Part shown: in pieces, positions 35,986 through 44,057 of the stretch
How positions within the stretch are numbered: position 1 is the first letter of the stretch
Layout: the number at the start of each line of letters is the position of its first letter
Assembly (NCBI GenBank): GCA_034430425.1
Contig: DAOUEK010000092.1
Location: 1-56,692 of the forward strand
Direction: 5' to 3'
Length of the DNA stretch: 56,692 bases
Source: WVZH01 sp034430425
GTDB lineage: Bacteria; Chloroflexota; Anaerolineae; Anaerolineales; E44-bin32
Position numbers and translations under genes: made by a program
The notes under the pieces: model-generated
The model's input: only the letters and a program-made list of their open reading frames with translations
Database searches by the model: none
What the model was told of the DNA's origin: nothing

Positions 35986-36423
35986 TCAAATGGATTCAGC
36001 CTGACAGGCGACAGCGAATGCTTCCCATACTTCCCGATCGGTATGGTAGGGAGCAAGCCAGGGCGGTTCCGCTGCCGTACGCAGCGCCGACTTTACTGAA
36101 CCTCCAGCCATGATTGAATAGGCCACATACGCCCATCGGGTCCGATGAAGACCTAAACTGCTGTGCAGCAAGATACGCAGTCCTCCGGAGACGGAAGTAT
36201 GTAGAAAAACGGCCGCCAGCAAGCGCTGATTAAGTCCGGCTTGTGACTCATCCGCCACATCCATCCAGAGAAATTCTTCCGGAACCGATCCGGAAAAAAA
36301 CTCCGGAGATTCTGGTTTAAGGTGAAGGATTACGGATACCCCCGTCTGATCCACAAAATCATCCCACGTTGCAGGAATGTGTTTTCCGCCTGCAGCGTAA
36401 ATTTGATCGTGAATCCAGGTCAT
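35986..36423 (-). CDS. Dual-specificity phosphatase-like protein, active-site Cys replaced
   Basis: 145 residues with the shape of a small dual-specificity/PTP-like phosphatase: DDFVDQTGVSVILHLKPE, LWMDVADES (WPD-loop region) and the P-loop ILLHSSLGLHRTR. The canonical HCX5R reads H87-S88-X5-R94, so the nucleophile Cys is Ser, a pattern of phosphate-binding but inactive pseudophosphatases. Following RTRWAYVAYSIMAGGSVKSAL matches the helix after the P-loop. Placed beside the DUF429 gene in the same direction with 42 bases between. A substrate-trapping or regulatory role is inference. Confidence 0.65.
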   Translation of the reverse strand: MTWIHDQIYAAGGKHIPATWDDFVDQTGVSVILHLKPESPEFFSGSVPEEFLWMDVADESQAGLNQRLLAAVFLHTSVSGGLRILLHSSLGLHRTRWAYVAYSIMAGGSVKSALRTAAEPPWLAPYHTDREVWEAFAVACQAESI

Positions 36424-36464
36424 CTCACCTTCCCGCTCCCGTCTTCTCAGTATACATCGCCCTT

Positions 36465-36518
36465 TTGACGACAGCGAGGCTCGCGGCTATACTTTGCATT
36501 CAGGCGGGAATTCCCGCC
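36465..36518 (+). promoter_or_regulatory. Promoter of the ALDH gene with perfect palindrome
   Basis: TTGACG (36465-36470) and TATACT (36488-36493) are 17 bases apart. Ten bases beyond the -10 box lies GGCGGGAATTCCCGCC (36503-36518), a perfect 16-base palindrome right at the 5' end of the transcript and just before the RBS. It may be an operator or a 5' hairpin protecting the mRNA. Confidence 0.7.
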
Positions 36519-36529
36519 AGGAGGAGATC

Positions 36530-38146
36530 ATGGCTAAAAAGAAATCCAAAATGAAGGATGGAAATGCATCGGGCGGATTCAAATTAACCTATGCCACGAT
36601 GTTCGATCCACCCGAAGAACTCCACGAAAGCTACGAGAGTGCCCTCGCAAAAATTAAAAGCAACATGGGCGCCGAACATCCAATGATCATTAACGGCAAG
36701 GAAGTCAGCGCTTCGGAGAAATTCGAGGTCCGCTCACCAATCAACCAGGATTGGCTGCTGGGAACCTTCCAGCAAGGAACGGACAAGGATGTCAAGCAAG
36801 CACTTACAGCCGCACGTAAAGCGTTTCCAACCTGGTCACGAAGGCCCTGGGAAGAACGTGTCAAGCTGTTACGCAAGGCAGCCAAACAGATCGACAAACG
36901 CATCTTCGAATTTGCCGCTGTTATCTCACTCGAAGTCGGTAAAAATCGCATGGAAGCCCTGGGAGATATTGCCGAGGCGGCAGATTTAATCCGCTACGCT
37001 TGCGATCAGATGAAAAAGAACGACGGCTATATCGTACGCATGGGCAAGGATCCCCTCAAGGGATACAAAGCAAAAAATACTTCCATATTGAGACCGTACG
37101 GCGTTTGGTTGGTTATCAGTCCATTCAATTTTCCCGGTGCTTTAACCGGCGGTCCAGTTGGTGCAGCACTACTCGCCGGCAATACCGTAGTCATGAAACC
37201 GGCCTCGAACACACCCTGGACGGTTCGTCTCCTGGCCGAGTGTTTCCATGACGCAGGCATCCCCGCCGGTGTGTGCAATTACGTCACCGGCCCTGGAAGC
37301 ACAACCGGAGAGGCATTAATATCGAGCAGCGAAGTGGACGGAATCACTTTCACGGGCTCGTATGATGTGGGCATGAAAATCTATAAATCGTTCGCCGAAG
37401 GCAATTACCCGCGTCCGATCATCCTGGAGATGGGCGGTAAAAATGCCGCCATCGTCTCTGAAAGCGCCGACCTCGAGCACGCTGCGGCCGGAATCGTCCG
37501 CTCCGCATTTGGTTTACAAGGACAGAAATGTTCCGCAAATTCACGCATTTATGTCGTGAAAAACGTCTACGAGAAGCTCCTCAATAAGTTGATTGCCCTC
37601 ACCGAAAAACTATCCGTCGGCGATCCGACGGACCGCACAGTTTTCATGGGACCAGTGATCAACAAGGACTCCTATCAAGATTTCAAACATTTCTCGAAGC
37701 AGTTAGCCGACGCGGGCAGCATCATCACTGGCGGCAGTGTCATCACCGAGGGCGAGATGAAGAAAGGCTTTTTCTGCCAACCAACAATTGCCGCCAACGT
37801 GCCGTTGAAGCACCGCTTGTGGAAACACGAGATGTTCCTGCCGATCACCATGATCCATCCGGTCGCCGACATCCAGGAAGCAATGACACTGGTCAACGAC
37901 AGTCAATACGGCTTGACGGGCGGCTTCTATGGATCGAAGAAAGAAGCCCGGTGGTTCTTCGAAGAAATCAACGTCGGCGTCGCTTACGCCAATCGCCCGC
38001 AGGGCGCGACGACGGGTGCCTGGCCGGGATTCCAACCATTCGGTGGGTGGAAAGGTTCGGGATCATCAGGCAAAAACGCCGGTGGGCATTACTATCTCAC
38101 GCTCTACATGCATGAGCAAAGCCGAACCTTGATTCAACCGGTTTAA
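36530..38146 (+). CDS. 1-pyrroline-5-carboxylate dehydrogenase-like aldehyde dehydrogenase
   Basis: 538 residues from ATG 36530 (AGGAGGAGATC upstream). NAD(P)-dependent aldehyde oxidation. The Rossmann region is GSTTGEALISS and TFTGSYDVGMKIY; catalytic Glu is in LEMGGKNAAIV and the nucleophilic Cys in LQGQKCSANSRIYV. The C-terminal RPQGATTGAWPGFQPFGGWKGSG block and the long N-terminus (PINGKE-like MIINGKEV) best fit the L-glutamate gamma-semialdehyde dehydrogenase branch (proline degradation). Substrate is inferred by family. Followed by its own terminator; no proline dehydrogenase gene neighbours it. Confidence 0.88.
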   Translation: MAKKKSKMKDGNASGGFKLTYATMFDPPEELHESYESALAKIKSNMGAEHPMIINGKEVSASEKFEVRSPINQDWLLGTFQQGTDKDVKQALTAARKAFPTWSRRPWEERVKLLRKAAKQIDKRIFEFAAVISLEVGKNRMEALGDIAEAADLIRYACDQMKKNDGYIVRMGKDPLKGYKAKNTSILRPYGVWLVISPFNFPGALTGGPVGAALLAGNTVVMKPASNTPWTVRLLAECFHDAGIPAGVCNYVTGPGSTTGEALISSSEVDGITFTGSYDVGMKIYKSFAEGNYPRPIILEMGGKNAAIVSESADLEHAAAGIVRSAFGLQGQKCSANSRIYVVKNVYEKLLNKLIALTEKLSVGDPTDRTVFMGPVINKDSYQDFKHFSKQLADAGSIITGGSVITEGEMKKGFFCQPTIAANVPLKHRLWKHEMFLPITMIHPVADIQEAMTLVNDSQYGLTGGFYGSKKEARWFFEEINVGVAYANRPQGATTGAWPGFQPFGGWKGSGSSGKNAGGHYYLTLYMHEQSRTLIQPV

Positions 38147-38157
38147 TGTCACATTTC

Positions 38158-38188
38158 GAAGCCCGAGAGCAACAATCTCTCGGGCTTC
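38158..38188 (+). terminator. ALDH terminator
   Basis: GAAGCCCGAGAG and CTCTCGGGCTTC form a 12-base perfect stem with a seven-base loop, just after the ALDH stop, followed by ATTCAA. Confidence 0.82.
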
Positions 38189-38301
38189 ATTCAACCCACG
38201 TTCACGTGGATGAAATATTGTCATGCGGGAGTGTCACAAATCTTAACTCTCACACCGGAACCATCACGATGCAGTACGCGGTGTGAAACAACAGGACTTT
38301 C

Positions 38302-38529
38302 ATGGCACATCGTTTTAGTTTGGCGCTGATCTTGATCGGATTGATCACCCTGCTGGTTTACATCACCAGCGCAACCAATCAAGAAGGAGACCCCCAGGTA
38401 CTTTTAGTGGGAGCTTGCATCTCCTTGATTGGGTTGTTGTTACGCCGACGTGCGATCCGCAGCAGGGCTCAACAAGCACAACGCTTTCGATTACTCCGGC
38501 GCGACCAACCGGATGAAATGGAAGAATGA
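38302..38529 (+). CDS. Small two-helix membrane protein
   Basis: 75 residues. Helix 1 (LALILIGLITLLVYITSA), a short loop QEGDPQ, helix 2 (VLLVGACISLIGLLL) and a strongly basic tail (RRRAIRSRAQQAQRFRLLRRD). AGGA precedes the ATG. I do not recognise a family. The positive tail predicts both ends in the cytoplasm, with the tail free to bind nucleic acid or lipid head groups. Confidence 0.6.
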   Translation: MAHRFSLALILIGLITLLVYITSATNQEGDPQVLLVGACISLIGLLLRRRAIRSRAQQAQRFRLLRRDQPDEMEE

Positions 38530-38625
38530 ATCCAACCAAGATTAAAACGCCAATCTTTCTACCGACAACCCCTGCGAAGTCTGGTAGACTACGGAGGGTT
38601 TTACATTCCACAATGGAGGATCGAC

Positions 38626-39387
38626 ATGGCTGATTTAGTCGACTATCAAATTTATGGAGATGACCTGCAACTCGTCGAGATCGAACTTGATCCCGGGGAA
38701 GGGATCCGTGCCGAGGCAGGCACGATGACGTACATGGAAAGCGCCATTGAAATGGAGACTTCGACCGGTGGAGGTCTCTTAAAAGGCTTGAAGCGCGCCG
38801 TTACCGGCGAGAGTTTTTTCATCACCACATTTCTCAACAACGGCAGCGGTAAATCACACGCCGCATTTGCAGCACCCTACCCGGGCAAGATCATCCCGAT
38901 TGCCATGGAGGATTTCGGCGGCAGCATTCTTTGCCAGAAAGATTCCTTCTTGTGCGCTGCGCAAGGCATCGAGATTGAAGTTGCTTTTACCAAGAAGATC
39001 GGCGCAGGGATCTTTGGCGGCGAAGGTTTCATCCTGCAACGCCTCGAAGGCGATGGATTGGCCTTCGTACACGCCGGCGGCACGGTGATCGAAAAAGACC
39101 TTGCTGCCGGGGAAACCCTGCGAGTCGATACCGGCTGCCTGGTCGCCTTTTCGACCAGCATCGATTATGACATCCAATTCGTCGGTGGTTTCACAAATGC
39201 CCTCTTTGGTGGAGAAGGGTTGTTCCTGGCGAAAATTACCGGACCTGGAAAAGTATACTTGCAGAGCTTGCCCTTCTCGCGAATTGCAGACCGCGTTATG
39301 GCAGCCGCGCGCCATCAAACCGGCGAACGTAAAGGCTTCGCCGGACTCGGCGGTCAAATTCTGGGCGACTTGATCAGCGGCAGATAA
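38626..39387 (+). CDS. AIM24/TIGR00266 family protein
   Basis: 253 residues with the beta-rich AIM24 fold: QLVEIELDPGEGIRAEAGTMTYM, GGGLLKGLKRAVTGESFFITTF, PYPGKIIPI, QKDSFLCAA, GGEGFILQRLEGDG and GGEGLFLAKITGPGKVYLQSL are all family blocks. Bacterial members are of uncertain function; the yeast protein is mitochondrial and membrane-related. RBS GGAGG at seven bases. It is followed on the same strand by the DUF3786 gene after 169 bases. Confidence 0.85.
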   Translation: MADLVDYQIYGDDLQLVEIELDPGEGIRAEAGTMTYMESAIEMETSTGGGLLKGLKRAVTGESFFITTFLNNGSGKSHAAFAAPYPGKIIPIAMEDFGGSILCQKDSFLCAAQGIEIEVAFTKKIGAGIFGGEGFILQRLEGDGLAFVHAGGTVIEKDLAAGETLRVDTGCLVAFSTSIDYDIQFVGGFTNALFGGEGLFLAKITGPGKVYLQSLPFSRIADRVMAAARHQTGERKGFAGLGGQILGDLISGR

Positions 39388-39556
39388 GAAGTAGATTCGC
39401 ACCCGCCAACCACATGAGTGCGATCTGAAAACGACATTCGCTCGAACACCGTCCGTATCAGGCGACGTTTTATCAACAACGCCGACGATATCTATCGATC
39501 GGTCAACACTGCCGATTGTCCGGGGAAACAGCGACCGTTTCCAGGAAAACAGCCGC

Positions 39557-40243
39557 ATGCCAGGACTGACAGATCAAACAGGAGAACAACGCACTTCCGG
39601 AGAAGACATCGTCGATCAAGCGCGGCAGGCATGGCAGGAGAGCATGCTGCGCCGTTTGGACGAACTGCGCTCCGAACTGCATACCCGTCAACCACAAATC
39701 GTAGCCGATCGATGCGGCGGATTGTATCGAGATAGCAGCATCCGCTTCGAGTATTGGGGGCAAAAAGTCGACATTCCCTGGGACACCCTGACGCCTGTGT
39801 TCGTGGATGAAAACAAACCCTGCTCCATATTCGACAGTGCCATGTTGATTTACTACCTGCACGCCGCCCAAGGAACCAGCCTTGCCGACCGGTGGATTGC
39901 CTTTCGCGAGCTTCCTGACGGGGCTTTTTACCACCAGGCATTCCAGGGATACAGCGGAGATCGATTGGCTCGTCGATTCGGAGAACGCCCCGAAGATTTC
40001 GATCTCGCCGCACAGAAACTGGATGGCTGGCGTCTTTCCGCACTCGCACCTTTCGCCTATGCCTTTCAACCTCTACCACGTATCCGTCTGGCAGCTGTAT
40101 TGTGGCCGGGTGATGAGGATTTCGCTGCACGCGCGTCCATTCTTTTTGACGCAGCCTCCGATCGCTACCTGACTATAGACGGTTTGGCGCTTATCGGAGC
40201 CGGACTGGCGGGTCGTTTATTGCGCGCCGGCAGGGCAAGATGA
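39557..40243 (+). CDS. DUF3786 domain protein
   Basis: 228 residues. The DUF3786 core is clear: LLIYYLHAAQG-like AMLIYYLHAAQGTSL, WIAFRELPDGAFYHQAF, RFGERPEDFDLAAQKL, FQPLPRIRLAAVLWPGDEDF and ASILFDAASDRYL. Family function is unknown. From memory, homologues in other phyla are joined to iron-sulfur domains of corrinoid proteins, which is suggestive with the HgcA-like gene 10 kb away but not a link shown by this window. No Fe-S motif is fused here. Confidence 0.8.
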   Translation: MPGLTDQTGEQRTSGEDIVDQARQAWQESMLRRLDELRSELHTRQPQIVADRCGGLYRDSSIRFEYWGQKVDIPWDTLTPVFVDENKPCSIFDSAMLIYYLHAAQGTSLADRWIAFRELPDGAFYHQAFQGYSGDRLARRFGERPEDFDLAAQKLDGWRLSALAPFAYAFQPLPRIRLAAVLWPGDEDFAARASILFDAASDRYLTIDGLALIGAGLAGRLLRAGRAR

Positions 40244-40270
40244 GCAAACAAGCCCGGTAAATCCAGGAAG

Positions 40271-40615
40271 TTACAACGTAATTACACTGTCGGCTGTGTT
40301 CATTGCAGTGATGATATCCGTCATACCGCCGACGATTCCAACACGGACAGCATCACTCAGTCCTAATCGGTTAAGGCACGTATTGCACAGCACCAGGTGG
40401 ACACCTCGTCTCTCCAACGCTTCCAGTTCTTTCAGAATGGGAGATCCCTCACAAGCCAGTTTTACGCCATCCGTGTAAAAACACACCGCTTTGGGCAGTG
40501 GATCAGCCACCATCAACAACTGGAATAACTTTCCCGCCAGCATCTGGCGTAATTCCTGATCGTGTGTCTGCCCCATTCCATCGCTTGTAAAGATATAAAC
40601 GATAGCTCGCTCCAT
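40271..40615 (-). CDS. DsrE-family protein resembling the YedF C-terminal domain
   Basis: 114 residues from ATG 40615. The whole length fits the DsrE-like half of YedF: IVYIFTSDGMGQ, ELRQMLAGKLFQLLMVADPLPKAV, YTDGVKLACEGSPIL, GVHLVLCNTCLNRLGL and MTDIITAMNTADSVITL. YedF proteins pair a TusA-like N-terminus with this domain and occur with selenium metabolism genes; here the TusA-like half is missing and no selD is nearby. Two Cys in CNTC are kept and could carry persulfide or selenide. Convergent with DUF3786. Confidence 0.8.
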   Translation of the reverse strand: MERAIVYIFTSDGMGQTHDQELRQMLAGKLFQLLMVADPLPKAVCFYTDGVKLACEGSPILKELEALERRGVHLVLCNTCLNRLGLSDAVRVGIVGGMTDIITAMNTADSVITL

Positions 40616-41067
40616 AGACGTTGACCCTCCCATATGATAGCCCTTGCTTCAAGCTCACACTTCGAACGACTTTCGTCGAGGACACTCGACAAGTATAATC
40701 GAGGCAGTCCTATAAATTCTGATAATTACAAATGGGTTCTATCGAATTGTGTAGTTCCTTGGCGATCGCTTGTAACTATCGCGGAAGCTACACACCCGCG
40801 AATCAACCCTCCACATCGAATGGGGATTTCGTCAACGGACGGGCATTTGCGAGAACAACCGTTTGGATCGACAAGCTATTGCAATTACCACCGTCTGTTG
40901 AGTTACGTCAGAACAAGCGTCCATTTTCTTCGTAGCGGGATAGCAGGATATACATTTCACGTCGCCGGCATCGCAGATTCATCCTACCAGGCATATTCGA
41001 GTAGAGGCCTGCATTCAGCCGTGGACAAAGCGAGACGCTCTCACCCGACCTGTAAAAAGGGGATATT
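40616..41067. other. Intergenic region before the glucosylglycerate operon
   Basis: About 450 bases. A TATAAT-like -10 (AAGTATAATCG near 40692) with inverted half-sites (TCGTCGAGGACACTCGAC) is visible, without a clear -35. Short open frames here have no RBS or protein-like composition. It should hold the promoter of the operon starting at 41068. Confidence 0.4.
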
Positions 41068-42825
41068 TTGACAGCGCATAACTTGACACAAGCACAAAGA
41101 GCGCACATTGAAACACATCTTGCACAGCTCTACTCCGAAGAGCAGCGCATGATGGTCTTTACGCGGCTTGAGAACGCGCTCGAAAAACACCTGCTTACCG
41201 CCGGAGAAAAACCACCTACTGCCAACCCGCTGTCCGAACGCGACGCCATTCTGATCACCTATGGCGACATAGTCAGGCAAAGCGGCGAAAAACCGTTAAC
41301 GACATTGTTCAAATTACTGTCGAATCAACTTGAAGGAACAATCAACGGCGTTCACATTCTACCTTTCTTCCCTTACTCTTCTGACGACGGTTTTTCGGTG
41401 ACCGACTATCGAGCTGTGGACAGCAATCTGGGAGATTGGTCTGAAATCACGAAGATCGCCGATGTGTTTCGACTGATGATAGACGCCGTTATCAACCACG
41501 TGTCTGCGCAGAGCGACTGGTTCCAGAAATTTCTCTCCGGGGATCTCGCCTACATAGATTACTTCATCCGCATCGATCCCAACACCGATCTCGACGATGT
41601 CGTCCGCCCGCGCGATCTACCCTTGCTGACCCCTGTCAGGACATCGCAAGGGCAACAATACGTATGGACGACATTCAGCGCCGATCAAATCGATCTCAAT
41701 TTTGCCAATCCTGACGTTCTCCTGGAAATTCTGAAACTATTACTCTTCTACGTTCGCCGCGGTGCCCAGATCATTCGCCTGGATGCAATCGCCTTTCTCT
41801 GGAAACAAGTGGGCACATCCTGCATCCATCTACCCCAGACCCATCATGTCGTGAAATTGATCCGCTCCGTGCTGGATATCGTCGCGCCCTGGATGCACAT
41901 CGTCACCGAGACCAATGTACCCCACACCGAAAACATCTCCTACTTCGGCGACGGCAACGACGAAGCGCATATGGTCTATCAATTTGCGCTGCCACCGTTG
42001 GTGCTGCACACATTACTCTCCGGCGACGCGTCCCGCCTTACGGATTGGGCTGCCGGTATTCACCTTCCATCCAGACAGGTAACCTTTTTCAACTTCCTGG
42101 CATCCCATGATGGTATCGGCCTTCGCCCGGTCCAGGGCATCCTCGCTGCGGATGAGATCGAGGCACTGATCCGACAAACGAAAGCAAATGGTGGGGGAGT
42201 CTCCTATCGGCAAGTAAACGAAAACGAGCGTCAACCATACGAACTGAATATCAGTTATTACGATGCACTTGTCGAGCAACCCGCGCATAATCCCGGATCG
42301 GATCGACAAGTGGCGCGATTCATGGTTTCACAAGCGATCATGCTATCCCTCATCGGTGTGCCGGGAATATATTTCCACAGTCTGTTTGGTTCTCGTAATG
42401 ACCAGCAAGGCGTAGAAAAGACCGGGAAACTGCGCAGCATCAATCGGGAGAAACTCAAGCTTGCACAGCTCGAAGATCAACTCGCCGACCACACGTCTAT
42501 TCGTGCTCGAGTATTCCGTGAATACAAACGACTCCTGCGCGCACGCCGACGCTTTGCGGCCTTCCATCCGCATAGCGAACAGCATGTCCTCGAGATCGAT
42601 ACAGCCATCTTCGCAATCATGCGATCTGCGCCAAGCAGCCCGAGCATCATGCTTTGTTTGCACGAAATTTCAGGGGATGCGCTCCGCGCGAGGATAAAAC
42701 TGCCTGATTTTTCACGGCCACAGGCGAAAGACATCCTCTCTGGCGACATCGTTTCACTCGAAGATTGTCCTCTGGATCCCTATCAGGTTCGCTGGATAAA
42801 GCTCGATGGGAGCGTCCAAAGATGA
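41068..42825 (+). CDS. GH13_18 sugar phosphorylase (glucosylglycerate/sucrose phosphorylase-like)
   Basis: 585 residues, TTG start at 41068 with AAAAGGGGA six bases upstream; the next ATG would remove 27 residues. Glycoside hydrolase family 13 features: INGVHILPFFPYSSDDGFSV, nucleophile Asp in IIRLDAIAFLWKQ, acid/base Glu in HIVTETNVPH, and FLASHDGIGLRP with the third Asp. This matches subfamily 18 phosphorylases, which cleave sucrose, sucrose 6F-phosphate or glucosylglycerate with phosphate to give glucose 1-phosphate. As first gene of an operon with GpgS and a phosphatase, glucosylglycerate is the likely substrate. Cytoplasmic. Confidence 0.88.
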   Translation: MTAHNLTQAQRAHIETHLAQLYSEEQRMMVFTRLENALEKHLLTAGEKPPTANPLSERDAILITYGDIVRQSGEKPLTTLFKLLSNQLEGTINGVHILPFFPYSSDDGFSVTDYRAVDSNLGDWSEITKIADVFRLMIDAVINHVSAQSDWFQKFLSGDLAYIDYFIRIDPNTDLDDVVRPRDLPLLTPVRTSQGQQYVWTTFSADQIDLNFANPDVLLEILKLLLFYVRRGAQIIRLDAIAFLWKQVGTSCIHLPQTHHVVKLIRSVLDIVAPWMHIVTETNVPHTENISYFGDGNDEAHMVYQFALPPLVLHTLLSGDASRLTDWAAGIHLPSRQVTFFNFLASHDGIGLRPVQGILAADEIEALIRQTKANGGGVSYRQVNENERQPYELNISYYDALVEQPAHNPGSDRQVARFMVSQAIMLSLIGVPGIYFHSLFGSRNDQQGVEKTGKLRSINREKLKLAQLEDQLADHTSIRARVFREYKRLLRARRRFAAFHPHSEQHVLEIDTAIFAIMRSAPSSPSIMLCLHEISGDALRARIKLPDFSRPQAKDILSGDIVSLEDCPLDPYQVRWIKLDGSVQR

Positions 42826-44057
42826 AGATCGGGTTGTTACACTACAGTGGTCCTCCTACCATCGGTGGAGTAGAGCAAACCCTCTATCACCACAGCGCAA
42901 TCTTGACCGAGTTCGGACATCCCACGCTGCTGATCGTGGGGCAGGGAGAACCGTACGATCAACGCATCCCCGTGGAAACCATCCCTGAACTTTATTCAAA
43001 ACACCCAGCAGTCCTCGCGGTAAAACAAGAATTGGACCATGGTGTATCCAGCCCGTCTTTCGAAAAATTGCGTGGAACCATCCAAAAGCGATTGAAACCC
43101 GTGATCCAGAACCTCAACATCTTGATCGTGCACAACGCAATGACTCTGCACAAGAATCTCCCTCTCACAGCGGCCCTCTGGGATCTACACATGTCTCGAC
43201 AATCACCGCAAATCATCGGCTGGCATCATGATTTCGCCTGGGATCGAGAACAGTATCGGGATGAATTGAAGCGTGCATATCCCTGGGATTTGCTGCGCAA
43301 ACCCTGGCCGGAGGCAATCAACGTTGTTGTCTCCAAAGCACAATGCGCTCGCCTGGCGGAATTGTATGAGATGCAAGCCACTTCCATTCATGTCATCCCG
43401 CCGGGGATCGACCCCCGCGCAATCGGTAATTGGACCGATCGGACGCGCCGTCTGGTTGCGGAGTTCAAGCTGCTGCAAGCGGATGCCATACTTTTACTCC
43501 CCGCCAGAATCACTCACCGCAAGAATATCGAATTTGCGCTGCATGTACTTGCCGAACTGCGTTCACATTCACAACAAGATGTTCGCCTGATCGTAACTGG
43601 CCCTCCAGGGCCCCACAACCCGGCCAATGCTGCTTATCTCGAGAATTTACTTGCGCAACGGCGTTCATTGAAGCTTGAAAAATCTGCCCATTTTCTCTAC
43701 GAATCAAACCGACAGGAACATCAGCACATCGATCAAGCCACAATAGCAAATTTATATTCCTTGAGTGACGCACTCTTCTTTCCAAGCCTCCAGGAAGGTT
43801 TCGGAATCCCTCTCTTACAAGCAGGATTCACACGCCTGCCCATCTACTGCAGTGACATCGAACCGTTCCACGAAAGTGTTGAAGACCGAGCACATTACTT
43901 TTCTTTAGACGATTCACCTGAAACCGTGGCGATCAACATTGCAGAGACGCTGTTTTCCAAAACCAGTTTTCTCCTGCGCCGCCACGTGTTAAACGAGTAC
44001 ACCTGGGAGACCATCGTTTCTAAGACGATGATCCCCCTGCTTGAGAGTTTACAATGA
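42822..44057 (+). CDS. GT4 glycosyltransferase (mannosylglucosylglycerate-type), EX7E variant
   Basis: 411 residues from ATG 42822, overlapping the phosphorylase stop by ATGA. GT-B fold: N-terminal GPPTIGGVEQTLYHHSAIL and the motif GWHHDFAWDREQY, then C-terminal LLPARITHRKNIEFAL and donor site FFPSLQEGFGIPLLQAGF. In the usual E-x7-E the second Glu is Gln here. The HHDFxWxR motif is shared with the second GT4 at 46472, so the two are paralogues. By context they add a sugar such as mannose to glucosylglycerate (MggS-type), which is inference. Confidence 0.8.
   Translation: MKIGLLHYSGPPTIGGVEQTLYHHSAILTEFGHPTLLIVGQGEPYDQRIPVETIPELYSKHPAVLAVKQELDHGVSSPSFEKLRGTIQKRLKPVIQNLNILIVHNAMTLHKNLPLTAALWDLHMSRQSPQIIGWHHDFAWDREQYRDELKRAYPWDLLRKPWPEAINVVVSKAQCARLAELYEMQATSIHVIPPGIDPRAIGNWTDRTRRLVAEFKLLQADAILLLPARITHRKNIEFALHVLAELRSHSQQDVRLIVTGPPGPHNPANAAYLENLLAQRRSLKLEKSAHFLYESNRQEHQHIDQATIANLYSLSDALFFPSLQEGFGIPLLQAGFTRLPIYCSDIEPFHESVEDRAHYFSLDDSPETVAINIAETLFSKTSFLLRRHVLNEYTWETIVSKTMIPLLESLQ

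Noticed and set aside
40634..41071. Plus-strand frame of 145 codons before the phosphorylase
   Set aside because: No RBS, unlike-protein composition, and it covers the likely promoter region.
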